The position numbers were made by a program, and so were the translations under genes. Positions 20,940 to 30,265 of a DNA stretch of 64,000 nucleotides are shown here, piece by piece; the stretch's first letter is position 1; each line of letters opens with the position of its first letter. Under the pieces are notes generated by a model. It saw only the letters and a program-made list of their open reading frames with translations, was not told the DNA's origin and ran no database searches. This DNA comes from Symbiodinium natans (taxonomy: Eukaryota; Sar; Dinophyceae; Suessiales; Symbiodiniaceae): contig CAJNDS010002196.1 in assembly GCA_905221605.1 (NCBI GenBank), positions 194,001 to 258,000 on the forward strand. Direction: 5' to 3'.

Positions 20940-22554
20940 CCTTCAATCCAGCAAACTCACCAACCATCGGAGGCCCCTCGCAACCAGACTGCAGCTCACT
21001 GTAGGGGATATCCTCCACGGTGGTTTTGCTTAATGCACCACCTTTGCCCAGGGTCTCCTCTCCGGTGGTTTTGCTTAAAGCACCACCTTTGCCCAGGGTC
21101 TCGACCACTGCGTCCTCCGTCAAGCACTCCGGGCCCCTCTTTCGAAGTCCCGGGACCTCAAATCCCATATCTACCAGCTTCTTCCGATCCCCATCGGCCA
21201 GGAGACCATCCTGGGAAATCGAATAGGCCGCAAGCACCAGTCGCGTCCCTCCATCCATGAAGGAGGAACATGCCAGGAGAAGGTTGTCGTAACTCCCGTT
21301 CGTCGTGTCTTTGTGAAGGGGTTGACCAATGTCTCGAAAGAACGCCATCGAAGTGAAAGGCCTGCCAGTAAAGTTCGTAGTGATCAGTTTAGCCAAGAGC
21401 TCCGAGCTCAAAGGAAAAGAAGCCATATTGCGCCTCAATCCAGCCTTGCCATGATGACAGTAGGCCCCAGTTGTGAAAGATCTCTGACCCTTAATCACCA
21501 CCGAGGATTCTCTAACCCTGTCTTCATCCGGCAGCAACTCAGACAATCTCAGGAGCTGAGATTCATAGGCCTGACCAGCCGACAACATATTTGCTGCCAG
21601 ACCCTCTGCCCCTTCACCCCCCAATTGCTGTGAAGAGAGCAACACAGGATCAAAACGAAAGATGATTCCAGCCCCCGATGTGTCAACCTGGGGGATTGCA
21701 GCTGGCCTCCCCCCATCGAAGACGGAGAAGGCCCACTCGGAAATCTGTGCACACAGAGCAGCAGGATAAGCAGCAGCAGGCGTGGCCTTCCAGCCCCCAG
21801 CCGAAAGCTTGCCCAGCAGGGAATCATGGTCCTTATGCCCACAAAATCTCGGAAGAGGCCCCAAGTAACGCTCCTCAGAGTTGAATCGTGGTGGCCCCAC
21901 GAAAGGCATCTGCCGACAGGCGGTAATGGAAGTCAAAAAGCGCGTGGGTTTCGGTGATGTAGCATGAAACCGACATTGGTAAATTGCAAAGGTAAAAACT
22001 CGTTCGTGGCTCATCAATCGCTGTGCCTCGGGCAACTGCCAGATTGACGCCGGCACATGTCCGCCCTTTGTCCGTCCCAAGTCCTCTGGATGTTCCAGCA
22101 GGAAATCAGCGCGGACCTCCAGAGCAGCCTCACAGATCCTGAAAGAGAAATGTACAAACTGGTTCCCTTGGTCGGCTTGCATTTGCAATTTGTTGGAGAG
22201 CCAAGGAAAACCTAAGGGGTAGAGACGGGAACGCAAAGGTTTTGGGCCCGGCTGTACGAAACGAACCCTGGAAAAAGTACTGCAGGGAGGCGTCACCAAG
22301 ATCACATCCCACTGATTGGATCGAACCTCAGCCAAGCATCGCGTTGCGACCTCATCATCAAGCAGATCCATCGTCGGATCTCGACATATGTCGAGCTCAG
22401 ATAGCACCAAAGAAACCGAATGTTTTTCACAAAGGCCCTGCAAATAATGCCGCACATCAGCTTTCCTGGGTTGCCCAGCAAACAGATACAGCACGCGCAG
22501 AACCGGTCGCAAACCATCGGTCGAATGCGAAGCCCTGGCGGGCTCGCCCCCGAG
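20794..22554 (-). CDS. Dcm-like C5-methyltransferase domain fused to a 2OG-Fe(II) (TET/JBP-like) domain
   Basis: No ATG stands near the start; the frame is continuous with the Gag-like ORF except for one TGA (22555-22557). N-terminal part: VLYLFAGQPRKADVRHYL resembles motif I, VTPPCSTFSRVRF carries the PPC catalytic cysteine, then LLEHPEDLG and SPKPTRFLTS. C-terminal part: TTGAYCHHGKAGLRRN and PLHKDTTNGSYDNLLLACSS give an HxD iron site, and GTRLVLAAYS an end strand. The distal iron-binding His expected between DGG and TRLV is missing, probably by an internal deletion, so the second domain may be dead. A short tandem duplication (LGKGGALSKTT twice) follows near 21005-21100. Domain identity is inferred from motifs. 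Confidence 0.65.
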   Translation of the reverse strand, partial: LGGEPARASHSTDGLRPVLRVLYLFAGQPRKADVRHYLQGLCEKHSVSLVLSELDICRDPTMDLLDDEVATRCLAEVRSNQWDVILVTPPCSTFSRVRFVQPGPKPLRSRLYPLGFPWLSNKLQMQADQGNQFVHFSFRICEAALEVRADFLLEHPEDLGRTKGGHVPASIWQLPEAQRLMSHERVFTFAIYQCRFHATSPKPTRFLTSITACRQMPFVGPPRFNSEERYLGPLPRFCGHKDHDSLLGKLSAGGWKATPAAAYPAALCAQISEWAFSVFDGGRPAAIPQVDTSGAGIIFRFDPVLLSSQQLGGEGAEGLAANMLSAGQAYESQLLRLSELLPDEDRVRESSVVIKGQRSFTTGAYCHHGKAGLRRNMASFPLSSELLAKLITTNFTGRPFTSMAFFRDIGQPLHKDTTNGSYDNLLLACSSFMDGGTRLVLAAYSISQDGLLADGDRKKLVDMGFEVPGLRKRGPECLTEDAVVETLGKGGALSKTTGEETLGKGGALSKTTVEDIPYSELQSGCEGPPMVGEFAGLKDEFVDGFGRCSPGRWRPENEAFGQCSCFCGETEVPGAEVCGGFFSRPS

Positions 22555-23835
22555 TCAGCTGCCGCCCTGAGCACCATGTTGGAAGGCGGGATGGTTGCCC
22601 TGGCAACCCTTGATTCGGCACGCATGCACTCGCTTGCATCCCTTGTTCTGGCAGCCCCGCTTGATGTTGAAAGCATAGCACAACTCCCGGCCATCAGGTG
22701 TCTTTGAAACCAGATCAAACCAGCTGTCGCCCACCTTGATCCGTCCATCTGTCTTGGAACCTGTCTTGCCGGAGCCCTTGCCGCGTCCCTTGTCACCTTT
22801 CTCCCCTTTGCGAGACCACTTCAAAGGAGGCAACTGAGCTTGCTCATCGTGGCCGGAACGCCTCGCAAGAGCCACTTGCGATGTAAAATGAAGTTCCTTG
22901 AGTTCAGTGTTGCGGGTTGCCTCGTGCAACGTGGTGGCTAAGGAGGATCCGGTTTTGTGGGCCTCCTTGATGGCCCATTTCCTCATCTCATATTCGTACT
23001 GCAGGAGCACACCCCAGGGAACGGGCAGAGTATGACGGTCCTGGCCTGCCATGGAACTCGAGGGCATAGCAGAAGACACCTGCAGCGTGTAGCAACGGTC
23101 ACCCAGCAGGTACTCCAAATACCGGTCAAAGTGGCTCAGCTCCAATCCCTGAAGGTAAGCCCGACCCCGGCACTTGGCAGACAACATGACCCAAGTGGAT
23201 GCTTCCAAGCGAATCTTTGCACGAAGATCCTCGGTGCCTTGAGGGAGTTTTCCCTTGGGCTTCTGACGGGTGACTCGGAGCCGACCTTGGTTATCCAACA
23301 CCGTCTGCAGTTGCAACGAGTTCGCCTCCTTGCGGGAGATGACCTCATCCAAGTAGGAAGCAGTTGGCTCGCCATTTTCAATCTGCTCAAGCTTATGTGC
23401 CAAGTACTCCGCAGCGGGTTCCTCGGCCTCAGTGACGGCATATCCGCGTACAGTCTCCAAAGCCAAACGCATCGCGGCCCGATCTGAGGCCGCCAGGGGC
23501 TTCTGCATGCCCAAAACCTTGGCTTCGGCTTTGAGTTTGGCCTCCTCCTCACGGAGGAGGCGGGCAGCTTCCCAACTCGTCACCAAACAAGCGATCCTTG
23601 CCCGATCAGCCGCAGTGTCCGGCCGGATCCCAAAATCGGCCGAGATAGCTGTGCGCACCGCGGCGCGATCATCTGCAAAAACCGCAAAAGTACGGACATT
23701 CTTGTAGTGTTGTGCCACCGAATACTGCAAAGCTAAATCCACGCCATGCTCCTCCAGAAGATAAAGGAAATCGGAGTCCACATTGACTCGAAGATACTCC
23801 CTCTGTTGCTCCGGAGTGGGTGCAGCAGCCGCCAT
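22555..23835 (-). CDS. DIRS-like Gag-type protein with CCCH zinc fingers (426 aa)
   Basis: ATG at 23835 (ATGGCGGCTGCT). It is mostly helical and charged, ending in two Cys/His fingers of the Cx8Cx4Cx3H and Cx4Cx3H type (CYAFNIKRGCQNKGCKRVH, CRIKGCQGNH). Position and finger suggest a nucleocapsid role. It ends in TGA followed by C, a weak-termination context, with the methyltransferase ORF open in the same frame directly after. Confidence 0.7.
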   Translation of the reverse strand: MAAAAPTPEQQREYLRVNVDSDFLYLLEEHGVDLALQYSVAQHYKNVRTFAVFADDRAAVRTAISADFGIRPDTAADRARIACLVTSWEAARLLREEEAKLKAEAKVLGMQKPLAASDRAAMRLALETVRGYAVTEAEEPAAEYLAHKLEQIENGEPTASYLDEVISRKEANSLQLQTVLDNQGRLRVTRQKPKGKLPQGTEDLRAKIRLEASTWVMLSAKCRGRAYLQGLELSHFDRYLEYLLGDRCYTLQVSSAMPSSSMAGQDRHTLPVPWGVLLQYEYEMRKWAIKEAHKTGSSLATTLHEATRNTELKELHFTSQVALARRSGHDEQAQLPPLKWSRKGEKGDKGRGKGSGKTGSKTDGRIKVGDSWFDLVSKTPDGRELCYAFNIKRGCQNKGCKRVHACRIKGCQGNHPAFQHGAQGGS

Positions 23836-24266
23836 GATACGTGATCAAGATCAAATTAAGTTCAAAGGCACAAAACCTAAAAGAAACGAATCAAAACTTA
23901 TCGCCTGACAGGTGAGAACTCCCGCAACCTCTGACAAGCTGAAAAGATGAGAGAATTCCTGACACTGACAACGGACATTTGAGCCTGCATCCACAGGCAC
24001 CCGGCTGTCTGAAAGGCATCTGATAGCCGCCCAACCGGTTCAAGCTGACATTCTGACATGGAGAAACTGACAGGGCACATGCAGACCGCTGAAAGCCCAT
24101 AAACTGAAAGAGCATGGAGCGTGACTCCCAAACCCCCAAATCCACAAATCCACCAGAACAACAGCTGAAAACCCGGAGTTTTCAGATGCAAGTCGGATCG
24201 CTTGCACAGAAGTCAATCCCAGTCCGCCTCCATGGGCTGAGATCACAGCTAAGCCACACGTCAACT
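23836..24266 (-). other. Non-coding spacer between recombinase and Gag ORFs, rich in CTGACA/CTGAAA
   Basis: No convincing ORF. About eleven CTGACA or CTGAAA words occur between 23905 and 24170 on the plus strand, and similar words recur in the X repeat and near 18840-18990. The function is unknown. It may hold the promoter and leader of the Gag-RT transcript. Confidence 0.5.
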
Positions 24267-26267
24267 CTACTCATCATCCGGAGGATCCTCAATCTCCGTG
24301 GAAGACGAATCTCCCGAGCTAGAAGACAAAGTATCAGCCCCCTGATCCCGATAGCAGAGCTTGCAAAAGCTATCCGCAACGCTCGGTGTGACCTCCCAGA
24401 TGTCCTCAACCTGGAAACATGAGCTGGGGCATACCCAACATCCATCACGAATGTGCAGTCGACGATGTCGTGAGTGTCGGCTGACGCTGGCCCAAAAGGG
24501 AGATGGTTTTGATCCCACATCCGGATTCTCCACTGCAGTGACTGGGGGTTCTGGCACCAAACCAAAAGCCGAGTTATCCAGTAGAGGCCAGCGTTGATTC
24601 AGCACGGTGTGTCCATTGACCGAACGAAGGATCTTGAAAGGTCTGATCAAAGGATCGGGGTCCTCGCCACGACCCCTCAACCAAGCGGCCAGCTGATCAA
24701 AAAGCTCATCCTCATCGTACCCCGGCGCACCGCCAGACAAATGGTCGCAAACCAAACGCTGCACATCGTGAACAATCTGCCGGCAGGTGTGAATGTAATC
24801 AGCGCTCTGCTGCAGGCCCACGTGCCATCGACCAAGGTAGTCCCGACGCTCCTTCGGCTCCCCAAATGTGGCCGCCAAAGTGGGAAGGACGTGTCTCATG
24901 CTATGACCAGTCCAAAATAAATAACAGGCGCTCGGGACCAGCGTCGTACCACTGTTTTGCCACGTCTGATCCGTAACCTTGATCCGTCGGGGGACTTTTA
25001 GAAGAGACCAAACCGTCCGCAGGTATCCTGATATGATCTCGGGCCGAGCAAACTTGAGGACGGGTTCCTCCAAATCCGGACTGGCCTGCCAAACCAAATA
25101 CGTCCGGGTTCTGTAACCAAAAGAAAACCAGAGTTTCAAACCCACATCCAACCAATCCTGGCCCGAGAGGTTGGCGTCTCGACGTATGAAGAAAGGAACC
25201 TCAGCCACCTTCTTGTCGTGACCAGTGGTCTTTGTATGTGTCAAGACACCCTTCAGCCCCGATGCATAGAGAAACAATCTGTTCACATCGATGCCCTGCA
25301 AGTCTGAGACCCTCATGCATGCCCAAACGCAGATCAAACACGCCCAGGCCAAGCAGCGTCCATATGTCGGGTTTTCCTGCGCACAAACGAAGATCTCCAA
25401 AGCAACGAGCATCGATACTGTCAGAGGTGGAGCCTGCTTATGTGAAGTTCTGCCTTCCTTCAGATCTGCCATATAACTCTTGGAGGCCGAAACGACCAAT
25501 CGATCCTTCGAAAGTTGTGCAGGGGTAGGGACCTGACCAGCATCCTCCAGGACAGATAATGCAGCCATGAACTCATCGATGCAAGTCTTGGTCCCTACCT
25601 CCTGCTCCAAGAAGACCAAATAGTCCAAAACATCCCCAGCAGTTTTCGGGAAAACGACGTTCTTAACATTCTGAAACCATTGTCGCGCCTTCTTCCAGCA
25701 CCTGGCTCGATTCCTCAGAGTTTTGGAACGCCTAACACCCAAGGCACGGAACGCAAAATTTGCCCGCTGTTCTTCGGTGTCTGCTGGCACATCGCAAATT
25801 GGCAGCTTTGCTTCCAGCATGATTTGTACCAGAACCATGCCCCAAAACTTCTTTGCCACCTTCTCAGCTTCTGCCGGAGACCCAGTATTTCCAGACAACC
25901 AACGAATCTGTGATCTGCTGACCTTCTTCTGCAGCTCAATCGAACCACTCACTTGTTGCGAATATACGTCTGAAGCAGCAGGAGTATCACGGACGAAAGC
26001 TTCCACTTTCCGCGCCTTGCTCAAAATCTTTAGTTGCAGCCGTTTCAACATATCTGTCTGGCCTGAAATCCATGTCCAAAGGAGTTCACCCTCTCGTTCC
26101 AGGTCCGATTGATCCAGGCCCTCTGTCGCCTGTCCAATCAGAATTGCACAGTCATCCGCATCATCGACTGCACAAGCCACATGCCAGGGGGTTGCATAAA
26201 ATTTTCTAATCAGTGGGACACAGCTGCAGCCACTCTCCTGTAAAGAAGACCACAATCGGTCCTCCAT
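24267..26267 (-). CDS. Tyrosine recombinase of the DIRS-like element (666 aa)
   Basis: ATG at 26267. The C-terminal half carries the tyrosine-recombinase set in order: Arg in WACMRVSDLQG (near residue 320), Lys in THTKTTGHDKK, HxxR in GHSMRHVLPTLAA (near 455-458), His/Trp in LGRWHVG and the nucleophile in SADYIHTC (near 491). It would integrate a circular cDNA without target duplication, which fits the observed insertion. It is the 5'-most gene, whereas PAT/Ngaro elements usually place it last. The frame is intact; it is followed by an acidic SSSTEIEDPPDDE tail. Confidence 0.88.
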   Translation of the reverse strand: MEDRLWSSLQESGCSCVPLIRKFYATPWHVACAVDDADDCAILIGQATEGLDQSDLEREGELLWTWISGQTDMLKRLQLKILSKARKVEAFVRDTPAASDVYSQQVSGSIELQKKVSRSQIRWLSGNTGSPAEAEKVAKKFWGMVLVQIMLEAKLPICDVPADTEEQRANFAFRALGVRRSKTLRNRARCWKKARQWFQNVKNVVFPKTAGDVLDYLVFLEQEVGTKTCIDEFMAALSVLEDAGQVPTPAQLSKDRLVVSASKSYMADLKEGRTSHKQAPPLTVSMLVALEIFVCAQENPTYGRCLAWACLICVWACMRVSDLQGIDVNRLFLYASGLKGVLTHTKTTGHDKKVAEVPFFIRRDANLSGQDWLDVGLKLWFSFGYRTRTYLVWQASPDLEEPVLKFARPEIISGYLRTVWSLLKVPRRIKVTDQTWQNSGTTLVPSACYLFWTGHSMRHVLPTLAATFGEPKERRDYLGRWHVGLQQSADYIHTCRQIVHDVQRLVCDHLSGGAPGYDEDELFDQLAAWLRGRGEDPDPLIRPFKILRSVNGHTVLNQRWPLLDNSAFGLVPEPPVTAVENPDVGSKPSPFWASVSRHSRHRRLHIRDGCWVCPSSCFQVEDIWEVTPSVADSFCKLCYRDQGADTLSSSSGDSSSTEIEDPPDDE

Positions 26268-26333
26268 CCTGATCAAACAAACCCATCTTATGAAACCATT
26301 GCGCGAAGATGTCCCTCCAAGGGACGCCCCCCT

Positions 26334-26698
26334 GACATCAAAACTAAAAGGCCTCCAAGGCCCTACCTAACTCCACCTTCCGTTTGCCCCAAAATGTTGC
26401 ACGAACATCGACTGTACACATGTTTTATCAAAATTGCAATCAATCATACCAATAGCTCTCCAAACTGAAATTTTCATGTGAAATCCGATCTCAAAACAAC
26501 ATGTTCGCATGCAGGCTGAAAGTGAACTGACATGACTGAAGAACTGAAAGCAGGCCACATGTGAATCCTCGATCCAAAACCCAAACTTGGGTGGCGACCA
26601 AGCTGAAGAGAATCCACCGCCACCCAACCTCACCCCTCCCCCCTCCCAGGCGAATAGGGGAACAAACTGTTTGGTCCGTTTCACTACCCAAACAAGGC
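26334..26698 (-). repeat. Split direct repeat X1 (365 bp)
   Basis: Outer repeat at the 5' end of the DIRS-like element, a partner of 18185-18554. It ends CACTACCCAAACAAGGC at the exact junction with LINE copy C (AAGGCACAAG). Confidence 0.9.
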
Positions 26699-27760
26699 AA
26701 GGCACAAGCAGTGCCCCCCAACCTTGTGCCCTTGTCCGACAGGGAGGCCGGCTCAGCATAGAGATCCCATCCTAGGGATTGCAGTGTGGCTCGCCTTCCA
26801 TGCAGCAGTTCCGGTGTGAGGTGGGTTTCCTGCAGACACACCACCTTGGCTTTGGAGGAGGTCACCCACTCCAACGCCCCGTTGTTGAAACTGGTGACAT
26901 TGGCGCTCATGATGCTTCGATACTGGTCAGGCGAGGCGGAAGGTTTAACCTTCTCATGGCTGGGCTCTTCTGAGTCGGTGCCCTCGCCGTGTGCAAGGTC
27001 TTCCTCTCGTTCCTGCTGACCCAGCACCTGTTCCGGTGTCAGGGGCTCCTCACTCTTTGGGAGCTCAGAGGCTATCACCTCCTTTGCCTGTTGGATGGCT
27101 TTCCCGGTGACATCCTCTCCTTGCTCTAGGGCACGCAGGACCATCCTGCACCAACCCCAGGCCAGGGAGTCCTCCGCCATCACCTCCTCTTGGGCTTCGA
27201 TGAAGCTTAAAAGGGTGGCTTCCTTCGCCTGGAAGGGGCTCGCTTGGTCTTCCAGGAGGCTGACCACCTCCTGCCATGTCATATCCGAACCCAAATCTTC
27301 TGGGCTGCAGAGGGAAGGTATCACCTTCTGGGCTTCATCATTACATTGTGGTGGGGGGGGGGCCTTGGGTAACCAGAGGGTTCCCATCAGGGTTCACCTC
27401 CCACAGTGGCTTCATTTGTTCGCCGTCTGCTGGTGCCTCATCATCTGTAAGGTCCAGCTTGAAAAACTTTGGCCCTGTGATCGGAACGCTTTCTGGCGAC
27501 TCCTTTCCAGGCCGACAAAAGTGGCTGGGCTTCTGCCAGCCTTGCTCACAACCACTGCTATCTGCAGTAAGTTGTTTCCCCAAGGCCTCCCTCAATCTTT
27601 TCCCATGTAGATTGATGTGAGCACCTCGCTTGTAATAGTCAGCACATGCAACCAGGAACTGCTGGGCAGTTCGCAGCATGTGTTCCAGCCCTGGGCTGGG
27701 GTCGCACATTGGCTCTGTGGGGCCCTTGCTTTGGGGCTCCAGGCCCCACACGCCGAGTCC
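26699..27760 (-). pseudogene. LINE ORF2, copy C, N-terminal part
   Basis: Encodes the linker and endonuclease N-terminus (SANVTSFN, CLQETHL), then is cut at GTACAL by the DIRS insertion. A 10-G run at 27353-27362 (9 in open copies) adds a frameshift. The reading frame begins right after the TAG of ORF1 at 27761-27763. Confidence 0.85.
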
Positions 27761-28645
27761 CTAGGCCACCGGGCCCAACCCCGGCGGGGCATTGGCATTG
27801 CCGGGAGGCATCCCCTCCTGGGTTTGCTCCTCAAGGCCCGGAGGGGTGGGGCCCTCCTGTGTGCGACGCCTCTTTGCTTCTCTCTCCGCTTTAATTTCAT
27901 GGAGTTTCTTCTCTTGCTCCTCGTTGAGGCTTACCCCCAGTTCATGGAGGATGCTGTCGACTTCCATGTCCGCAGCGGATTCGCAGAAGACTTTCTCTTT
28001 GAGCAGGCCTGAGCTTGCTTCGACTGCCTTTTGTGCCCTCTCAGCCTGCTCATTCAGCACAATCATTTCTTGTAGAAGCTGCCTTAATGACTCCTTCGCC
28101 ATGTCGATGCGCTTCTGCAGGCCAATCTTTTGATCAGCAATGTGCTTGAGCTTGCCAGCTGCGCTTTGCCAGCTCTGGCTGGCCTGGCTTGCAGCTTGGG
28201 AGGGCGTCACCTCCTGGCTGGCCTTGAGGCCCTTCAGGTAGGCTTTGACCTCCTCCGGCAGGGCGGCTTCATGCTTCTGGCACAGGTCGGTGAGATCGTC
28301 CACCTCTTCCTTGACCTGTGCCTTGGGTGGCTTGTACCCTGCCTCCTTGAGGTTCTTTTGCACCTCTTCAGGCACACTGTCCCACGCCACTCCAAGGGCT
28401 TGCAGGACCTTGTTCGGCAGTGGTGCTTTCGGAGTCTTGGGCTTCTTTGGTGGCTGCCAGTAAGCGGCCTCAGCGACCGTAGGCCATTGTGGCTTCCACT
28501 GGCTCCAGTTCTGTCTCGCCTTGCGAATGCTGTTTGCCCAGGGTGTTCTGCATTTCTTGCAGAGCATGTGCGGCTGAGCCTTGTCCGCCCAAATCCATCC
28601 TGTGCAGCTTTTGCCACTGCAACAGATGTACTCGCGGGGGGCCAT
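27761..28645 (-). CDS. LINE ORF1, copy C (intact, 294 aa)
   Basis: ATG at 28645 in a GCCATGG context; the ORF is fully open to TAG at 27761-27763. Zinc ribbon at about residues 5-30 (CCSGKSC ... CKKC), a basic Pro/Lys/Trp-rich segment, a predicted coiled coil at about 150-205 (heptad-like GLQKRIDMAKESLRQLLQEM), a charged helix, then PPGLEEQ and PPGLGPVA at the C-terminus. Likely an RNA-binding RNP protein. It is in frame with ORF2 across the TAG. Confidence 0.85.
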   Translation of the reverse strand: MAPREYICCSGKSCTGWIWADKAQPHMLCKKCRTPWANSIRKARQNWSQWKPQWPTVAEAAYWQPPKKPKTPKAPLPNKVLQALGVAWDSVPEEVQKNLKEAGYKPPKAQVKEEVDDLTDLCQKHEAALPEEVKAYLKGLKASQEVTPSQAASQASQSWQSAAGKLKHIADQKIGLQKRIDMAKESLRQLLQEMIVLNEQAERAQKAVEASSGLLKEKVFCESAADMEVDSILHELGVSLNEEQEKKLHEIKAEREAKRRRTQEGPTPPGLEEQTQEGMPPGNANAPPGLGPVA

Positions 28646-28736
28646 GGCTAAGAGGAAGGCACCTCTGGGCAAACTGTCCTAGGCTGGCTACCAGGCTAGG
28701 AAGGCTGAGACCTCCGAAACTTCCCTCAGGCTACTC

Positions 28737-28759
28737 CTTGAGCCAGAACCTTGAGCCAA
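28737..28759 (-). other. DinoSL relics at the 5' end of LINE copy C
   Basis: The minus strand reads TTGGCTCAAG then GTTC then TGGCTCAAG before GAGTAGCC. The outer unit is a clear DinoSL 3' end. The inner one could be a second relic or a four-substitution variant of the TTTTCGGCCCAAG start seen in other copies. Confidence 0.65.
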
Positions 28760-29148
28760 CAATTTTTTTTCCGAGTTGAGCGAACAAATGCGATCCACCG
28801 TCTTGGTGTTTGGGTTGTGAAAACCGTGCCTCTGTACTGGCACTACTGATGGCCCTCTTGGCCCTAATGTACAGGGGAGGAAAAAACCTCCTCCTAGGCT
28901 ACCATCCTCTTTGGGATGCTACCAGAGGCTGTACCTCATGAGAGGAATGAAACCTCCTGGCAAAAGCTCCTCAGGTTGCTGGTGCAGGGGTTTGCAACCG
29001 TGCTTGAGAGGTTAGGAACCTCCTGACAAAAGGTCCCTCAAGGCCTTTGGTGCACTTTGTGCAGGCTGTCAGAGGGAGGCGGTCAGGGTTCCGCTCCGGT
29101 AGCGAGGATGGTACCTCTGTGCTATCCTCGCTGGGAGGATGCAACCTC

Positions 29149-30265
29149 CTAGGCTGCTTCAGCTGGTGGTTCCCTGAGTGGGACCAACTCCCAGCGAGGT
29201 TCTTCCATGATATTGCCGAGGGGTCGCGCGAGCCCATAGTCTGGCGACGGCAACTCATAGAGGACTTTCATGTCGATGAGAGCCTCGACAAAGACCATAT
29301 CCATGGTTTTTAATTCCCACAGCAACAAGCTTGCCAGCATGGGGATGCTGGCATGGTGGAGGCTGACCCACCTCCTGACCTTGCTGCTCAGGGTGGGTGA
29401 GTCTTGGTCAAACCACCGGAAGAAAGAGACGAGCCGGGTCAGGCTGGGGAAGCCGTAGTGGGGGTTCCCGGTCAAGGGTATACACCACCCTTGATCCTCC
29501 CCGAGCAAGCATGGTCAGGTACCTGATCTTGCCCTGGACCTCATACGAGGCCTGGTCGGGCATCTGGTTGGCTAGGCCATTGCCTCGACCACGGTTGCTT
29601 GCTCGGAGGATAAGGTTACCTCCCTCGTTATAGGGCCTGGTGCCCGTGTTAAGGTCTGCCGGGGGCTCCTGGTCCTCTTGGTCCTGCTCCTCCGGACTGG
29701 TTTCGGAAATATCCCCTCCTGAGCTTTGGGCTTGGTCCCATTCTCGGGAGGCCCCCACCCCCCACCAGCTGGAGGACCACCCTCCGGACCAATGCTCGCA
29801 TGGGTGGGACCCTTTGGGCTGCCTCGGAGACAGCCTGCTGCCTCTGGGCCCTGGCTTTCTTACCCGGCCTGTTTCTCTGCCTCTGCAAACTCTCATCTAC
29901 GAACCTCTGCGCCGGGGTCCTGCGTTCGAGCAGGGACTCTCCCTTGCCTTGGGCTTTGCCGGGCTGCCTGCTCGGAGGAGGAACCTCCCTCTTTCTATTC
30001 TCCCAAGCCTTTGCCTCCGGAGGCTGCCCCTCCCCTGCCGGTGTTGTGGGTGGCAGTTCCTGGTTGTTTTCCTCCTTTGTCTCGGCAGGGGCTACATTGG
30101 AGGAGGCACTGGCTTGGGAGGGTAGCCCCTGTCGCCGGTGGGGTGGTGTGGAGCCTTTGACTCCAGGGGGGCCCCACCCTCCGGCTTTTCTTCTTCACTC
30201 TTCACTGGGGCCTCCTGGGCCTCCTGGCCCTGGGAGGGCAGTTCCTCCTGCTTCATTTCCGCCAT
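29149..30265 (-). pseudogene. LINE ORF3, copy D (kinase-like core deleted)
   Basis: The ATG at 30265 lies inside ORF2 (71-nt overlap). It keeps the acidic/basic N-terminal region and the Gly-rich loop (LARGGSRVVYTLDREP). It then jumps by a deletion near 29460 to HYGFPSLTRLVSFFRWF, losing the VLKV, RDx4N and LD motifs. The C-terminal part to PPAEAA (29149) is open. Confidence 0.65.

Larger units (their letters stand above)
17906..26698 (-). mobile_element. DIRS/PAT-like tyrosine-recombinase retrotransposon nested in LINE copy C
   Basis: Length 8793 bp, coding strand minus. The split direct repeats run, 5' to 3': X1 (26334-26698), coding region, Y1 (18555-18796), X2 (18185-18554), Y2 (17906-18147). 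This is the A1-ORFs-B1-A2-B2 plan known from PAT/Ngaro elements. Genes in order: tyrosine recombinase, Gag-like, methyltransferase plus dioxygenase-like, RT-RNase H. The insertion shows no target duplication, as expected of tyrosine-recombinase integration; the empty site is known from LINE copies A, B, D and E. Confidence 0.9.
26699..28744 (-). mobile_element. LINE family 1, copy C, 5' half
   Basis: Continuation of the copy at 13241-17905 beyond the nested DIRS-like element. It contains the ORF2 N-terminal region, the TAG junction, an intact ORF1 and the 5'UTR hairpin (28678-28700). The 5' tip carries one or two DinoSL remnants (28737-28759). Confidence 0.9.

Noticed and set aside
28737-28745. 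Alternative trans-splice acceptor 13 nt downstream in LINE copy C
   Set aside because: The segment aligns to the normal start with four substitutions and no gap, so mutation explains it as well as a different splice site.
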